Assembly (NCBI GenBank): GCA_016215625.1
Contig: JACRIW010000068.1
Location: 1-38,047 of the forward strand
Direction: 5' to 3'
Length of the DNA stretch: 38,047 nt
DNA from: Candidatus Eiseniibacteriota bacterium
GTDB lineage: Bacteria; Eisenbacteria; RBG-16-71-46
A model generated the notes under the pieces. It saw only the letters and a program-made list of their open reading frames with translations. It was not told where the DNA came from and did not search any database. Numbering within the stretch: position 1 is the first letter of the stretch; every line of letters begins with the position of its first letter. Shown here piece after piece: positions 16,508 to 23,998 of this stretch. The translations under genes and the position numbers were made by a program.

Positions 16508-16536
16508 AATATCGGCGGCGGCATTTGCGATCGCAA
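16508..16536 (-). promoter_or_regulatory. Promoter of small RNA unit A
   Basis: TTGCGA (16536-16531), 17 nt, then GATATT (16513-16508). Spacing is ideal for a housekeeping sigma factor, and the same -10 and the same 17-nt spacing occur in unit B. Confidence 0.6.
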
Positions 16537-16581
16537 GTCAAGAATCGCGCATGAACTCGAGAAGGCCATGACGGCGAGGCA

Positions 16582-16644
16582 AAGAAAAACCCCCGGATCG
16601 CAACCCGGGGGGGCCGTGGAGCCGAAGCCCCAACGGGGATGATT
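16582..16644 (-). ncRNA. Candidate small RNA unit C (distal to NYN copy 1)
   Basis: About 63 nt. Hairpin 1 (16636-16614) has base CCG/CGG, a bulged U, then six pairs closed by a cUUCGg tetraloop. Hairpin 2 (16611-16590) is CCCCCGG/CCGGGGG followed by TTTTTCTTT, an intrinsic terminator. Tandem with unit A, 143 bp apart start to start, in the same direction. Confidence 0.65.
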
Positions 16645-16650
16645 GCGGAC

Positions 16651-16680
16651 AATATCGGCCGAGCTCGGCTGACGAGTAAA
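16651..16680 (-). promoter_or_regulatory. Promoter of small RNA unit C
   Basis: TTTACT (16680-16675), 18 nt, then GATATT (16656-16651), the -10 shared by all three units. Confidence 0.5.
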
Positions 16681-16693
16681 CGCTGAAAATGCG

Positions 16694-16729
16694 TCGGCCC
16701 CGCGCGGATCACCGTCCGCACGGGGCCGA
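16694..16729 (-). terminator. Terminator of the transporter-TPM-DUF2911 operon
   Basis: Stem TCGGCCCCG/CGGGGCCGA continued, after one mismatch, by GCGGA/TCCGC around a 6-nt loop; TTTT follows three bases later on the minus strand. It separates this operon from the small RNA units. Confidence 0.75.
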
Positions 16730-16732
16730 TTT

Positions 16733-16775
16733 GCGCATCGCGCGCATCGCGCGCGTCGCGCGCGTCGCGCGCGTC
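16733..16775. repeat. 9-bp tandem repeat in 3' flank of DUF2911 gene
   Basis: Five consecutive copies (the first incomplete) of GCGCGCRTC, the last three identical. They lie between the stop codon of the DUF2911 gene and its terminator. Probably slippage-prone simple sequence. Confidence 0.75.
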
Positions 16776-16784
16776 GCCGCCGCT

Positions 16785-17990
16785 CTACTTCACCGCAAAG
16801 CCCACCGACGCGCGCGTCTGGTCCCAGTCCAGCTGCAGCACGCCGCCGCCGTCGCGCGGGAGCACGTTGATCGTGAAGCGCTCGACCACGTCGGGCAGCG
16901 GCTCCACGGTGAGCCCGATCTTGTACAGGTCCTTGCTCGCGTCGTGCTCGGTGCCCCACTGGCCGGTCTGGCTGTTCAGGATCAGCGTCCAGCCGCTCTT
17001 GGCCGGCAGCGTCCACACGCTGTACTTGCCCGCGGGCACCACGGTGCCGCCGAAGTCGAGCGCCTTGTCGGTCGCCAGCACCGTCGCTGCGTTCGCGCCC
17101 GTGCGCCAGACCTCGCCGTAGGGCACGACCTCGCCGAACACGACGCGGCCACGCTTGGCGGGACGGCTGTAGTCCACGCGCAGGTTCGCGCCACCGGCCT
17201 CGACCTTCACGCTGTCGGCGACCGACAGCGTGCCCACCGCGCCGCTCGCCTTCTCGGCGGCGACCCACTGCGCGGACACCGCGGCCAGATCCGGCAGCGC
17301 GCGGTCCACGGTCACCTTGCCGGTGCCGCTCACGGGACGTGCGTGCAGCACGCGGCCGGCGCGGTCCACCTTGAGGTGGAACACGTCGGCGTGGTCGTTC
17401 TCGATCCGAACGGAGTCGCGGCCGAGCCGCTGCGCGCGCTGCCAGCCGGTGCTCGGTGCGCCCACGAACCACACGCCCGCGCGCACGGTGTCGGCCTTGC
17501 CGGGCCCGAGCCGCTGCACGAGCCGCTCGTACTGCGTCCACGGGCTGCTGCTGAACAGCAAGACCGAGCCCGCGGGCAGCGCCACGCGCGACTGCGTCGC
17601 ACGCCCGGGCGTGCGGATGTCCGCGATCACGGAATCGGCGGTGCACGTGCCGAAGATCTCCTGCGTCGGCGGCGCGTCGGCGGCCGCGGCGCCGGCGTTC
17701 ACGCGCAGCGTGAACTTGGTGAGCGCGCCCTTGGCGTCGTACTCGTACTCGAAGTGCCGCTTCATCACGCGCGGCGCGCGCCCGACCTGGTCCACGACCA
17801 GCCTGTTGCCGGTGCGCGTCCAGCGCTCGACGCTCACGGTGTCGGCGCCCAGGCGCACCACGAAACCGCCGCTCTGCGCCGCGGACTTGCCCTTGGCCGC
17901 AGCGGCCGCGGCCGCCGAGGCGCCGCTCGCGCCGGCGCAGGCGATCGCCAGCGCGCACGCGCCGGCCACGACGAAACGATCGAAACGCAT
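16785..17990 (-). CDS. Secreted DUF2911 family protein
   Basis: Start chosen at ATG 17990, seven bases after AAGGAG and at the head of a signal peptide (FVVAGACALAIACAGASGASA); 401 aa. The C-terminal 150 residues carry the DUF2911 features: SRPAKRGRVVFGEVVPYGEVWRTGAN, ATVLATDKALDFGG, VPAGKYSVWTLP, W-LILN and a closing FTIN and LQLDWD. The first 250 residues, with repeated Asp-Ser-Val turns, are a less defined beta-rich region. DUF2911 proteins are common, exported and without assigned function. It is the last gene of a three-gene run after the transporter and the TPM protein (53-nt gap) and is followed by a clear terminator. Confidence 0.85.
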   Translation of the reverse strand: MRFDRFVVAGACALAIACAGASGASAAAAAAAKGKSAAQSGGFVVRLGADTVSVERWTRTGNRLVVDQVGRAPRVMKRHFEYEYDAKGALTKFTLRVNAGAAAADAPPTQEIFGTCTADSVIADIRTPGRATQSRVALPAGSVLLFSSSPWTQYERLVQRLGPGKADTVRAGVWFVGAPSTGWQRAQRLGRDSVRIENDHADVFHLKVDRAGRVLHARPVSGTGKVTVDRALPDLAAVSAQWVAAEKASGAVGTLSVADSVKVEAGGANLRVDYSRPAKRGRVVFGEVVPYGEVWRTGANAATVLATDKALDFGGTVVPAGKYSVWTLPAKSGWTLILNSQTGQWGTEHDASKDLYKIGLTVEPLPDVVERFTINVLPRDGGGVLQLDWDQTRASVGFAVK

Positions 17991-18043
17991 CGGACTGCTC
18001 CTTCGAAGGATGGGGAGAAGGGAGTGGGGCGTCGCGCGGCAAA

Positions 18044-19111
18044 CTACCAGCTTCGGCCCGCGCCGCCACCGCCGGAACTGCCGCCGCCGAACGAGCTGCC
18101 GCCACCGCCCGAATGGCCGCCGCCCGACGAGCTGCTCGAACTGGTCTCGATGCGCGGGATGATCTCGGTCGAAACTTTCGAGTACCCGCAGCCGGGCCTC
18201 ACGCACTCACGCGTGACGCGCTGCGTGCCGGTCGAGTGCGTCGTCGCGGCGACCAGCGTCACCGAGCGCGTGCCGAGCGTGCGGCGCTCGCACTTGGGGC
18301 ACTTCGCGAAGCGGCTGAAGAAGCGGTTCGCGTGCTCGACGTGCGTCACGTCGCAGTCGTCGCAGCGCCACACGCGGTGGTCCACGCTCGAGAGCTTCTC
18401 CTCGAGCGCCTCGTCGTCGGTCAGGAACGGAAGCTCGACCTTGTCCGGCACCCAGCGCATGCGCTTCTTGCACTGCGGGCAGAACCGCCGCCGTCCCCAC
18501 CAGCGCAGGCCGCCCACGAGCGAGGCGATCGAAGTCGCGATCCCCACGAGCCACGCGCCGAGCGGGAAGTTCGAGCGGGCCGCGCCGCCGCCGGACGCTC
18601 CACCCGAAACCGGCGTGCGCTCGAGCGCCTCCGCGAACGCGTTCACGCCCGCGACCAGCGCCGGGCCGTACTCGCCCGCGCGCAGCTTCGGCATCACGTC
18701 GCGATCGAGGATGCGGCCCACGCGGCCGTCGGGCAGCACGCCCTCGGCGCCGTAGCCGGTCTCGACCTCGATGCGGCGCGGCACCAGCGTGACCAGCACG
18801 AGCACGCCGTCGTCCTTGCCGCGCTTGCCGATGCCCCACTCGGCGAAGAGCGCGGTCGCGAACGGCTTCGGTTCGTACCCGGTCAGCGTGTCGATCGTCA
18901 CGACCGCGATCTGGGACCCCGTCGCCACCTCGAGCGCGTGCACGCGCGCGTCGATCTGCGCGATGGAGCCTTCGTCGAGCAGCTGCGCCTGATCGGCCAC
19001 GAACGAGTTCCGTGCCTGCAGCGGATTGGGAATATCGCCCGGCTCCGTCGCGCGCGCGGCGACCGCCACGCACGACAGCGCCAGGCACAGCAGCCACGCA
19101 CGAGCCTTCAC
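18044..19111 (-). CDS. TPM-domain membrane protein with inserted zinc ribbons
   Basis: Protein of 355 aa. Signal peptide, then a TPM (YgcG/TPM_phosphatase) domain, about residues 35-165: SFVADQAQLLDEG, GSQIAVVTIDTLTG, DDGVLVLV, RRIEVETGYGAEGVLPDGRVGRILD. One membrane helix (about 183-206). Instead of ending there, it continues with two or more zinc-ribbon-like Cys pairs (CPQC, CDDC, CPKC, CVRPGC). It closes with the glycine/serine tail SFGGGSSGGGGAGRSW common in TPM proteins. GTG start four bases after a perfect AAGGAGG that overlaps the stop region of the transporter gene, so translation is probably coupled. TPM proteins act in membrane protein quality control or photosystem repair; the role here is not known. 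Confidence 0.88.
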   Translation of the reverse strand: MKARAWLLCLALSCVAVAARATEPGDIPNPLQARNSFVADQAQLLDEGSIAQIDARVHALEVATGSQIAVVTIDTLTGYEPKPFATALFAEWGIGKRGKDDGVLVLVTLVPRRIEVETGYGAEGVLPDGRVGRILDRDVMPKLRAGEYGPALVAGVNAFAEALERTPVSGGASGGGAARSNFPLGAWLVGIATSIASLVGGLRWWGRRRFCPQCKKRMRWVPDKVELPFLTDDEALEEKLSSVDHRVWRCDDCDVTHVEHANRFFSRFAKCPKCERRTLGTRSVTLVAATTHSTGTQRVTRECVRPGCGYSKVSTEIIPRIETSSSSSSGGGHSGGGGSSFGGGSSGGGGAGRSW

Positions 19112-19121
19112 GAAACCTCCT

Positions 19122-20444
19122 TCACGCCGCGCCGCCGGCCTCGCGCTTGCCGCGGGCGAGGTCCACGCGCGAGAGCATCCACGCGCCGCCGAGGACGAGG
19201 GGCAGCAGCGTGAGCGTGGCGAGCCGTCCGCCCCCCGAGAGCTGCGTGACGACGCCGAACAGGATGGGGCCGACCACGCCCGCGAGCTTCTCGCTCACCG
19301 AGTAGAACCCGAACAGCTCGCCCGTCTGCTCGCGCGGCACGAGCGAGGCGAACATCGAACGCGACAGCGCCTGCGTGCCGCCCTGGAACATCGCGACCAT
19401 GGCGGCGAGGATCCAGAAGTGCAGCGGCGTCGCGAGGAAGTAGGCGAACACGCTGATGCCCGTGTAGCCCGCGATGCCGATCATCACCGCGCGCTTCGGG
19501 CCGAGCGGCTTCGCGAGCCGGCCGAACAGCAGCGCCGCGGGCGCCGCGAGGATCTGCACCATGAGCAGCGCGCCGATCAGGTCCTTCTGCCCGATGCCGA
19601 CCTCGGCGCCGTAGATCGTCGCCATCTTGATGATCGTGCCGATGCCGTCGGAGTAGAGCCAGAACGCGACGAGGAACGTGAACAGGTCGCGCCGCTCGCG
19701 CAGGTGCGCGGTCGTGCGCAGCAGCTGCGCGATCGTGTTGCGCAGCAGCGCGCCCACCGGCACGCGCTCGGCCGCGGCCTGCGGCTCGGGCACGTCGCGG
19801 AACAGCGGCAGCGAGAACGCGAGCCACCAGACCGCCACGCTCGCGAACGCGACGCGCGTGGCGGCGCCGGCGTCCGGCAGGCCGAACTTCTTCGGCATGA
19901 GCACGAGCGCGAGGTGTACGGCCAGCAGGAGCCCGCCGCCCAGATAGCCCCACGCGAAGCCGCGCGAGGAGATCGCGTCCATCTCGTGCTCGCCGGCGAC
20001 CGCGGGCAGCAGCGAATCGTAGAGCACGTTGCCGGTCGCGAACGCCACGAACGCCACGCCGAACGCCGCGAGCAGGCTCCACCACGCGTCGGTCGGCGCG
20101 GCCGCGAGCGTGAGCGTGCCCGCGACGCCCGCGAGCACGCACGCGAGCAGGATCGGCTTGCGCCGCCGCGTCTGGTCCGCGAGCGCGCCGGCGATGGGCG
20201 AGAGCACCGCGGTCAGCGCCAGCGCCGCGGCGCTCGCGTAGCCCCAGAGCGCGGTCGCCTCGTGCTTCGCCATGGACTTCGACGCCACGCTCGCGAAGTA
20301 CACGGGCAGGATCGCGGACACGACGCTCGTGGCGAACGCCGAGTTGGCCCAGTCGTACAGGCACCACGCGTTCTGCGCGCGGCGGCGGGCGGGCGTCGCC
20401 GCGTGCGGCGCGTCGTGCGTCATGTCGGAAGTGGTCGGAGGCAT
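19122..20444 (-). CDS. MFS transporter, UMF1/Atg22-like family
   Basis: Protein of about 440 aa with twelve predicted membrane helices. NAWCLYDWANSAFATSVVSAILPVYF at the start is the hallmark of the UMF1 (Atg22-like) family. GALADQTRRRKP corresponds to the loop 2-3 motif of MFS carriers, and GGTQALSRSMFASLVPREQTGELFGFYSV lies in the second half. The upstream open frame extends to 20951 but has no membrane or signal character. ATG 20444 is chosen; ATG 20423 would also be possible; neither has a good binding site. First gene of the operon with the TPM and DUF2911 genes. Substrate unknown; eukaryotic relatives export amino acids from the vacuole. Confidence 0.88.
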   Translation of the reverse strand: MPPTTSDMTHDAPHAATPARRRAQNAWCLYDWANSAFATSVVSAILPVYFASVASKSMAKHEATALWGYASAAALALTAVLSPIAGALADQTRRRKPILLACVLAGVAGTLTLAAAPTDAWWSLLAAFGVAFVAFATGNVLYDSLLPAVAGEHEMDAISSRGFAWGYLGGGLLLAVHLALVLMPKKFGLPDAGAATRVAFASVAVWWLAFSLPLFRDVPEPQAAAERVPVGALLRNTIAQLLRTTAHLRERRDLFTFLVAFWLYSDGIGTIIKMATIYGAEVGIGQKDLIGALLMVQILAAPAALLFGRLAKPLGPKRAVMIGIAGYTGISVFAYFLATPLHFWILAAMVAMFQGGTQALSRSMFASLVPREQTGELFGFYSVSEKLAGVVGPILFGVVTQLSGGGRLATLTLLPLVLGGAWMLSRVDLARGKREAGGAA

Positions 20445-20564
20445 GGCGGGGGAGATGTACCAGAGGGCGCGACGGCCCGCCCTGTGATTTCTCCGGGCGC
20501 GGGTCGTCCCATGACGGAGGCCGCGTGTCCGCGCGGCGATTCGACGTCCCTTCGCGAGGTTCCG

Positions 20565-20927
20565 ATGCCCCTCCGTCGCCCGATTCGTTGCGTCATCCAC
20601 GTCGCGTGCCTGACGTCCTGGGTCACGCTGCAGGCGAGCGTCGCGCTCGCCGGCGTGTCCACGCCGCATTCCAGCGCCTTCGTGCTGCGCCACGCGCTGC
20701 TCGCGACCGCCGAAGGCACGCCGCAGCCGACGAGCGCCGCGGCGATGGGCGCGGCCCCGAAGCAGTCGAAGCGCACGTGGCTCTATGTGGGACTCGCCGC
20801 GCTCGCCGTGGGCAGCGCGATCGCCCTCGCCGGCGGCGGTGGCGACTCCGCGCCCGCCGCGCAGGCGCCGCCCATCGATCCGCCGCCACCGCCGCCGCCC
20901 GCGGGCGCGCAGGGAGGTGCGCGATGA
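20565..20927 (+). CDS. Small exported protein with Pro-rich tail
   Basis: Protein of 120 aa: basic start, hydrophobic segment acting as signal or anchor (residues 12-32), a second hydrophobic helix (TWLYVGLAALAVGSAIALAGG, about 77-97), then a low-complexity tail of alternating Ala and eight prolines. ATG preceded by GAGGT at six bases. Its stop codon overlaps the next start (ATGA), so it is translationally coupled to the DGAGG-repeat protein and they probably act together, perhaps the small one as a membrane tether. No known family. Confidence 0.65.
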   Translation: MPLRRPIRCVIHVACLTSWVTLQASVALAGVSTPHSSAFVLRHALLATAEGTPQPTSAAAMGAAPKQSKRTWLYVGLAALAVGSAIALAGGGGDSAPAAQAPPIDPPPPPPPAGAQGGAR

Positions 20928-23893
20928 AGCGCCTGCTCGCGAGTTTCGCACTCCTGTGCGCGCTGGTTCCGGACGCCCACGCCCAGTGGATGCCGACCGG
21001 TGCGCCCGTCGCGACGCTGGCCGCGACCCAGCAGTACCCCGCCGTCACGCCCGACGGCGCCGGCGGCTGCTACCTCGCGTGGACGGACTTCCGCACGGCG
21101 GCCGGCGATTTGTACGCGCAGCACCTGCTCGCCGACGGACGGCGCGATCCCGCGTGGCCCGTGGACGGCGTCGCGGTCGCCGCGCAGGCCGACGTCCAGT
21201 CGCGGCCGTGCCTGATCCCCGACGGGGCGGGCGGGGCCTACGTGTCCTGGATCGACCGGCGCAACGGCACGTTCTACCAGTCCTACCTGCACCGGCTGCG
21301 TCCCGCGGGACTCGATCCCGCGTGGCCCGCGGCGGGCCGGCTGCTCTCGAGCGCGTTCCCCGCGCTCGACAAGGAAGTGCAGCTCGCGCCCGACGGCTCG
21401 GGCGGCGTGTACGCGCTCTGCCCGCAGTCGCATGCGAGCACCGACTACCGCGTGCAGCGCGTGAGCTCGGGCGGCGTGCTGGACGCGAACTTCGGCACCG
21501 GCGTGCTCGTGGGCACCGCCAACTTCACCGGCGGGCGCTACGAGAGCATCGCGGCCGACGGCGCGGGCGGCGCCTTCGTCGCGTTCGGCGGGCAGAACTT
21601 CGGCGTGTTCGTGCATCGCGTGCTCGCGACGGGCGTCGTGGATCCCGCGTGGCCCGTGGGCGGGCGCGCGCTCACGCCGACTTCGAGCGGCGGCTTTCCC
21701 AACGTCGTCTCGGACGGCGCCGGTGGCGCGATCGTGGTCTGGAATCACGTCGTGGGCGGCGACGTCGACATTCGCGCGCAGCGCGTGACCAGCTCCGGCG
21801 CGATCGCCGCTTCGTGGCCGGACACCGGGCTCGCGGTGTCCGCGGCGCCGAACTCGCAGCAGACGCCCTTCCTCGCTCCGGACGGCGCGGGCGGCGCATT
21901 CGTCACGTGGAGCGACCTGCGATCGGGCAGCCAGTTCGACGTGTACGCGCATCACGTGCTGGGCACGGGCACGATGGACTCGCGCTGGGCCGTGAACGGC
22001 AGGGCCATGACGAGCACGATCGCGAGCGACCTCGCACGCCAGGTGTTCGCCGACGGCGCGGGCGGAGCCATCGTGCTCTGGGAGAGCGCGGGCTCCGGCG
22101 ACAACGGCCTGTTCGCGCAGCGGCTCGACGCGAACGGTTCCGTGCACACCGGCTGGCCGGCTCCGAGCATGTGGATCACGGGGCTCTTCCGCGGCGTGAC
22201 CAGCTACGGCTGGGCGAGCGATCCCGCCACGCACGACGTGTTCGTCGGATGGGACGAGGCTCGCCTCGGCAACTCGCACGCACGCGAGCGCGACATCTAC
22301 GCGCGGCGCATTCCGCCGGCAGGATCGCATCGCATCACGACGACGCAGACGGCGCCGAACAGCGGCTACGTGCTCGTGCCCGACAGCCTCAGCATCTACT
22401 GGACGCCGAACAACTACCTCTCGACGCTCGACATGACGCCGTTCGATCACATCGAGTTCCGGTTCCCCTCGTACGCCGGGCAGTCGGTCACGGACGTGAC
22501 CGCGAACGGCGTGTCGCTGGGGCCCGCGCCGAACCACGTGCTGCGCGACGTCGCGCAGGACGTCGCGCTGAACGCGACGTGGACGAACAGCCTCGTGACG
22601 GTCTCGACCGACCTCGCGGCGGGCGCCTATGCCTCGCTCGCCTGGCCGATGACGTACGCCCAAGACAGCGTGAGCACGCTGCTCGACGAAGTCTGGCCGG
22701 GCGACGATCGCCGTTGGCGCTTCGCGCACTGGGATCCCGCGGCCGGCGCGTACGCGTACGCGACGGACACGCTGACGCGCATTCGGCCCGGCGTGGGCTA
22801 CTGGCTCGCGAGCAAGGGCGCGCGCACGGTGGCCGTGCCGGGGCGTCCCGTGTGGCAGGCGTCCACGAGCGTCGCGCTCGCGGGCGACGCGGCGAGCGGC
22901 TGGAACCAGATCGCGAATCCGTACCGGTTCCCGATCGCGGACACCGCGCTGCGCGTCGTTTCGGGCGCGACGACGGCCGGACTGATCGAGCCCGCGAACA
23001 CGTTCGTGGACTCGACGGTCTGGGAGTGGACCGGCGGCTCGAGCTACGCGCCCGTGCACACGCTGCAGCCGTACCGGGCCTACTGGGTGCGCAAGCGGAC
23101 GGGGGGTGCGGTCGCGATCGTGTTCCCCGGGCTCGCGAGCACGCGCGTCGTCGTGCCGCCGCCCGCGCGTCCCGCCGACGCCGAGTGGGCGGTCGCGATC
23201 ACCGCATCACAAGGCGGCGCGCGCACGTCTCCCGTCACGCTCGGTGAGTGGCGCGGCGCGGCCGCGAGCACACCGCTGCGCCGCGAGTCGCCGCCGGACT
23301 CGCCCGAGGGCGGGCTGCGGCTGAGCGTCGCGGACGCCGCGGCCACTCGCGTGCGCGGGCAGGATGCGTTCGTCGGCGCGGGCGCCCCGCGCATCTGGAC
23401 GCTCGAACTCGCGGGAGCCGAGGCGCCCGGCGAGGTCGTGCTCGAGCTGCAGGCGTTCGACCCGCCGTCCGGCATCACGCTCGAACTGCGCGATCCCGCG
23501 CTCGGCTGGGCGCGCACCGTGCGCCCGGGCGAGCGCGTCACGGTCGCGGCCACGCCCGGCGCGCGACGCCTCTCGCTCGAGGCGATCGAGGGCTCGCTCC
23601 CCTCGGCGGGCGAAACCGGCCCGCGCGTGCTCGCGGCGTGGCCCAACCCCTTCCACGGCTCGCTCGGGTTCGCGGCGCAACTCGCCGCGGGCGGTGACGT
23701 GCGCGTGAGCATCCACGACGTGCAGGGCCGCGTGGTGCGCGTGCTCGAGCGGCGCGCGCTGCCGGCCGGCGAGAGCGTGCTCGTGTGGGACGGCCGCGGC
23801 GCCGACGGCGCTCCGGCGCGCCCGGGCGTGTACCTCGCGCGCTGGAGCGCGGGCGCGCACGCGGGCACCTCGCGGATCGTCAAGCTCGACTGA
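20924..23893 (+). CDS. Secreted DGAGG-repeat protein with FlgD-Ig-like tail
   Basis: Protein of 989 aa with a signal peptide (LLASFALLCALVPDAHAQ). About eight repeats of roughly 50 aa contain PDGAGGAYVSW-D-R followed by YAQ(R/H), which suggests a beta-propeller. Middle part (about residues 480-700) has WPMTY and GWNQIANPYRFPI, seen in many large secreted proteins of FCB-type bacteria. The last 90 residues form the FlgD-Ig-like module (AWPNPFHG, HDVQGRVVRVLE, VWDGRGADG, GVYLARWSAG). It is coupled to the small Pro-rich protein by an ATGA overlap. Likely a surface or released protein. Another protein with the same repeats is encoded at 28777-31206. Confidence 0.85.
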   Translation: MKRLLASFALLCALVPDAHAQWMPTGAPVATLAATQQYPAVTPDGAGGCYLAWTDFRTAAGDLYAQHLLADGRRDPAWPVDGVAVAAQADVQSRPCLIPDGAGGAYVSWIDRRNGTFYQSYLHRLRPAGLDPAWPAAGRLLSSAFPALDKEVQLAPDGSGGVYALCPQSHASTDYRVQRVSSGGVLDANFGTGVLVGTANFTGGRYESIAADGAGGAFVAFGGQNFGVFVHRVLATGVVDPAWPVGGRALTPTSSGGFPNVVSDGAGGAIVVWNHVVGGDVDIRAQRVTSSGAIAASWPDTGLAVSAAPNSQQTPFLAPDGAGGAFVTWSDLRSGSQFDVYAHHVLGTGTMDSRWAVNGRAMTSTIASDLARQVFADGAGGAIVLWESAGSGDNGLFAQRLDANGSVHTGWPAPSMWITGLFRGVTSYGWASDPATHDVFVGWDEARLGNSHARERDIYARRIPPAGSHRITTTQTAPNSGYVLVPDSLSIYWTPNNYLSTLDMTPFDHIEFRFPSYAGQSVTDVTANGVSLGPAPNHVLRDVAQDVALNATWTNSLVTVSTDLAAGAYASLAWPMTYAQDSVSTLLDEVWPGDDRRWRFAHWDPAAGAYAYATDTLTRIRPGVGYWLASKGARTVAVPGRPVWQASTSVALAGDAASGWNQIANPYRFPIADTALRVVSGATTAGLIEPANTFVDSTVWEWTGGSSYAPVHTLQPYRAYWVRKRTGGAVAIVFPGLASTRVVVPPPARPADAEWAVAITASQGGARTSPVTLGEWRGAAASTPLRRESPPDSPEGGLRLSVADAAATRVRGQDAFVGAGAPRIWTLELAGAEAPGEVVLELQAFDPPSGITLELRDPALGWARTVRPGERVTVAATPGARRLSLEAIEGSLPSAGETGPRVLAAWPNPFHGSLGFAAQLAAGGDVRVSIHDVQGRVVRVLERRALPAGESVLVWDGRGADGAPARPGVYLARWSAGAHAGTSRIVKLD

Positions 23894-23901
23894 CGCGCGA
23901 T

Positions 23902-23940
23902 CGGCGTGTGGCCGGCTTGCTTCCCGCTGGCCACACGCCG
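23902..23940. terminator. Hairpin between secreted-protein pair and formate dehydrogenase operon
   Basis: A perfect 12-bp stem (23902-23913 with 23929-23940) with a 15-nt loop lies 9 nt after the DGAGG gene. No T-run follows, so termination strength is uncertain. Confidence 0.55.
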
Positions 23941-23949
23941 AACCCGCAC

Positions 23950-23959
23950 GCTACATTCC
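23950..23959 (+). promoter_or_regulatory. Candidate -10 box of formate dehydrogenase operon
   Basis: GCTACATTCC lies 39 nt before the start codon and matches the box before the aldo-keto reductase gene in nine of ten bases. No -35 at standard spacing is clear. Confidence 0.4.
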
Positions 23960-23998
23960 CTCCCGCGACAACCACCACACGGAAGGGAGGTGATCGGG

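Noticed and set aside
16440..16660. The two RNA units read as simple terminators only
   Set aside because: They have conserved sequence well upstream of the terminator stem (-35, GATATT, bulged hairpin) and the same unit recurs at another NYN gene, which plain terminators would not show.
16733..16775. The 9-bp repeats as a CRISPR-like array
   Set aside because: There are no spacers; the copies are directly joined simple repeats.
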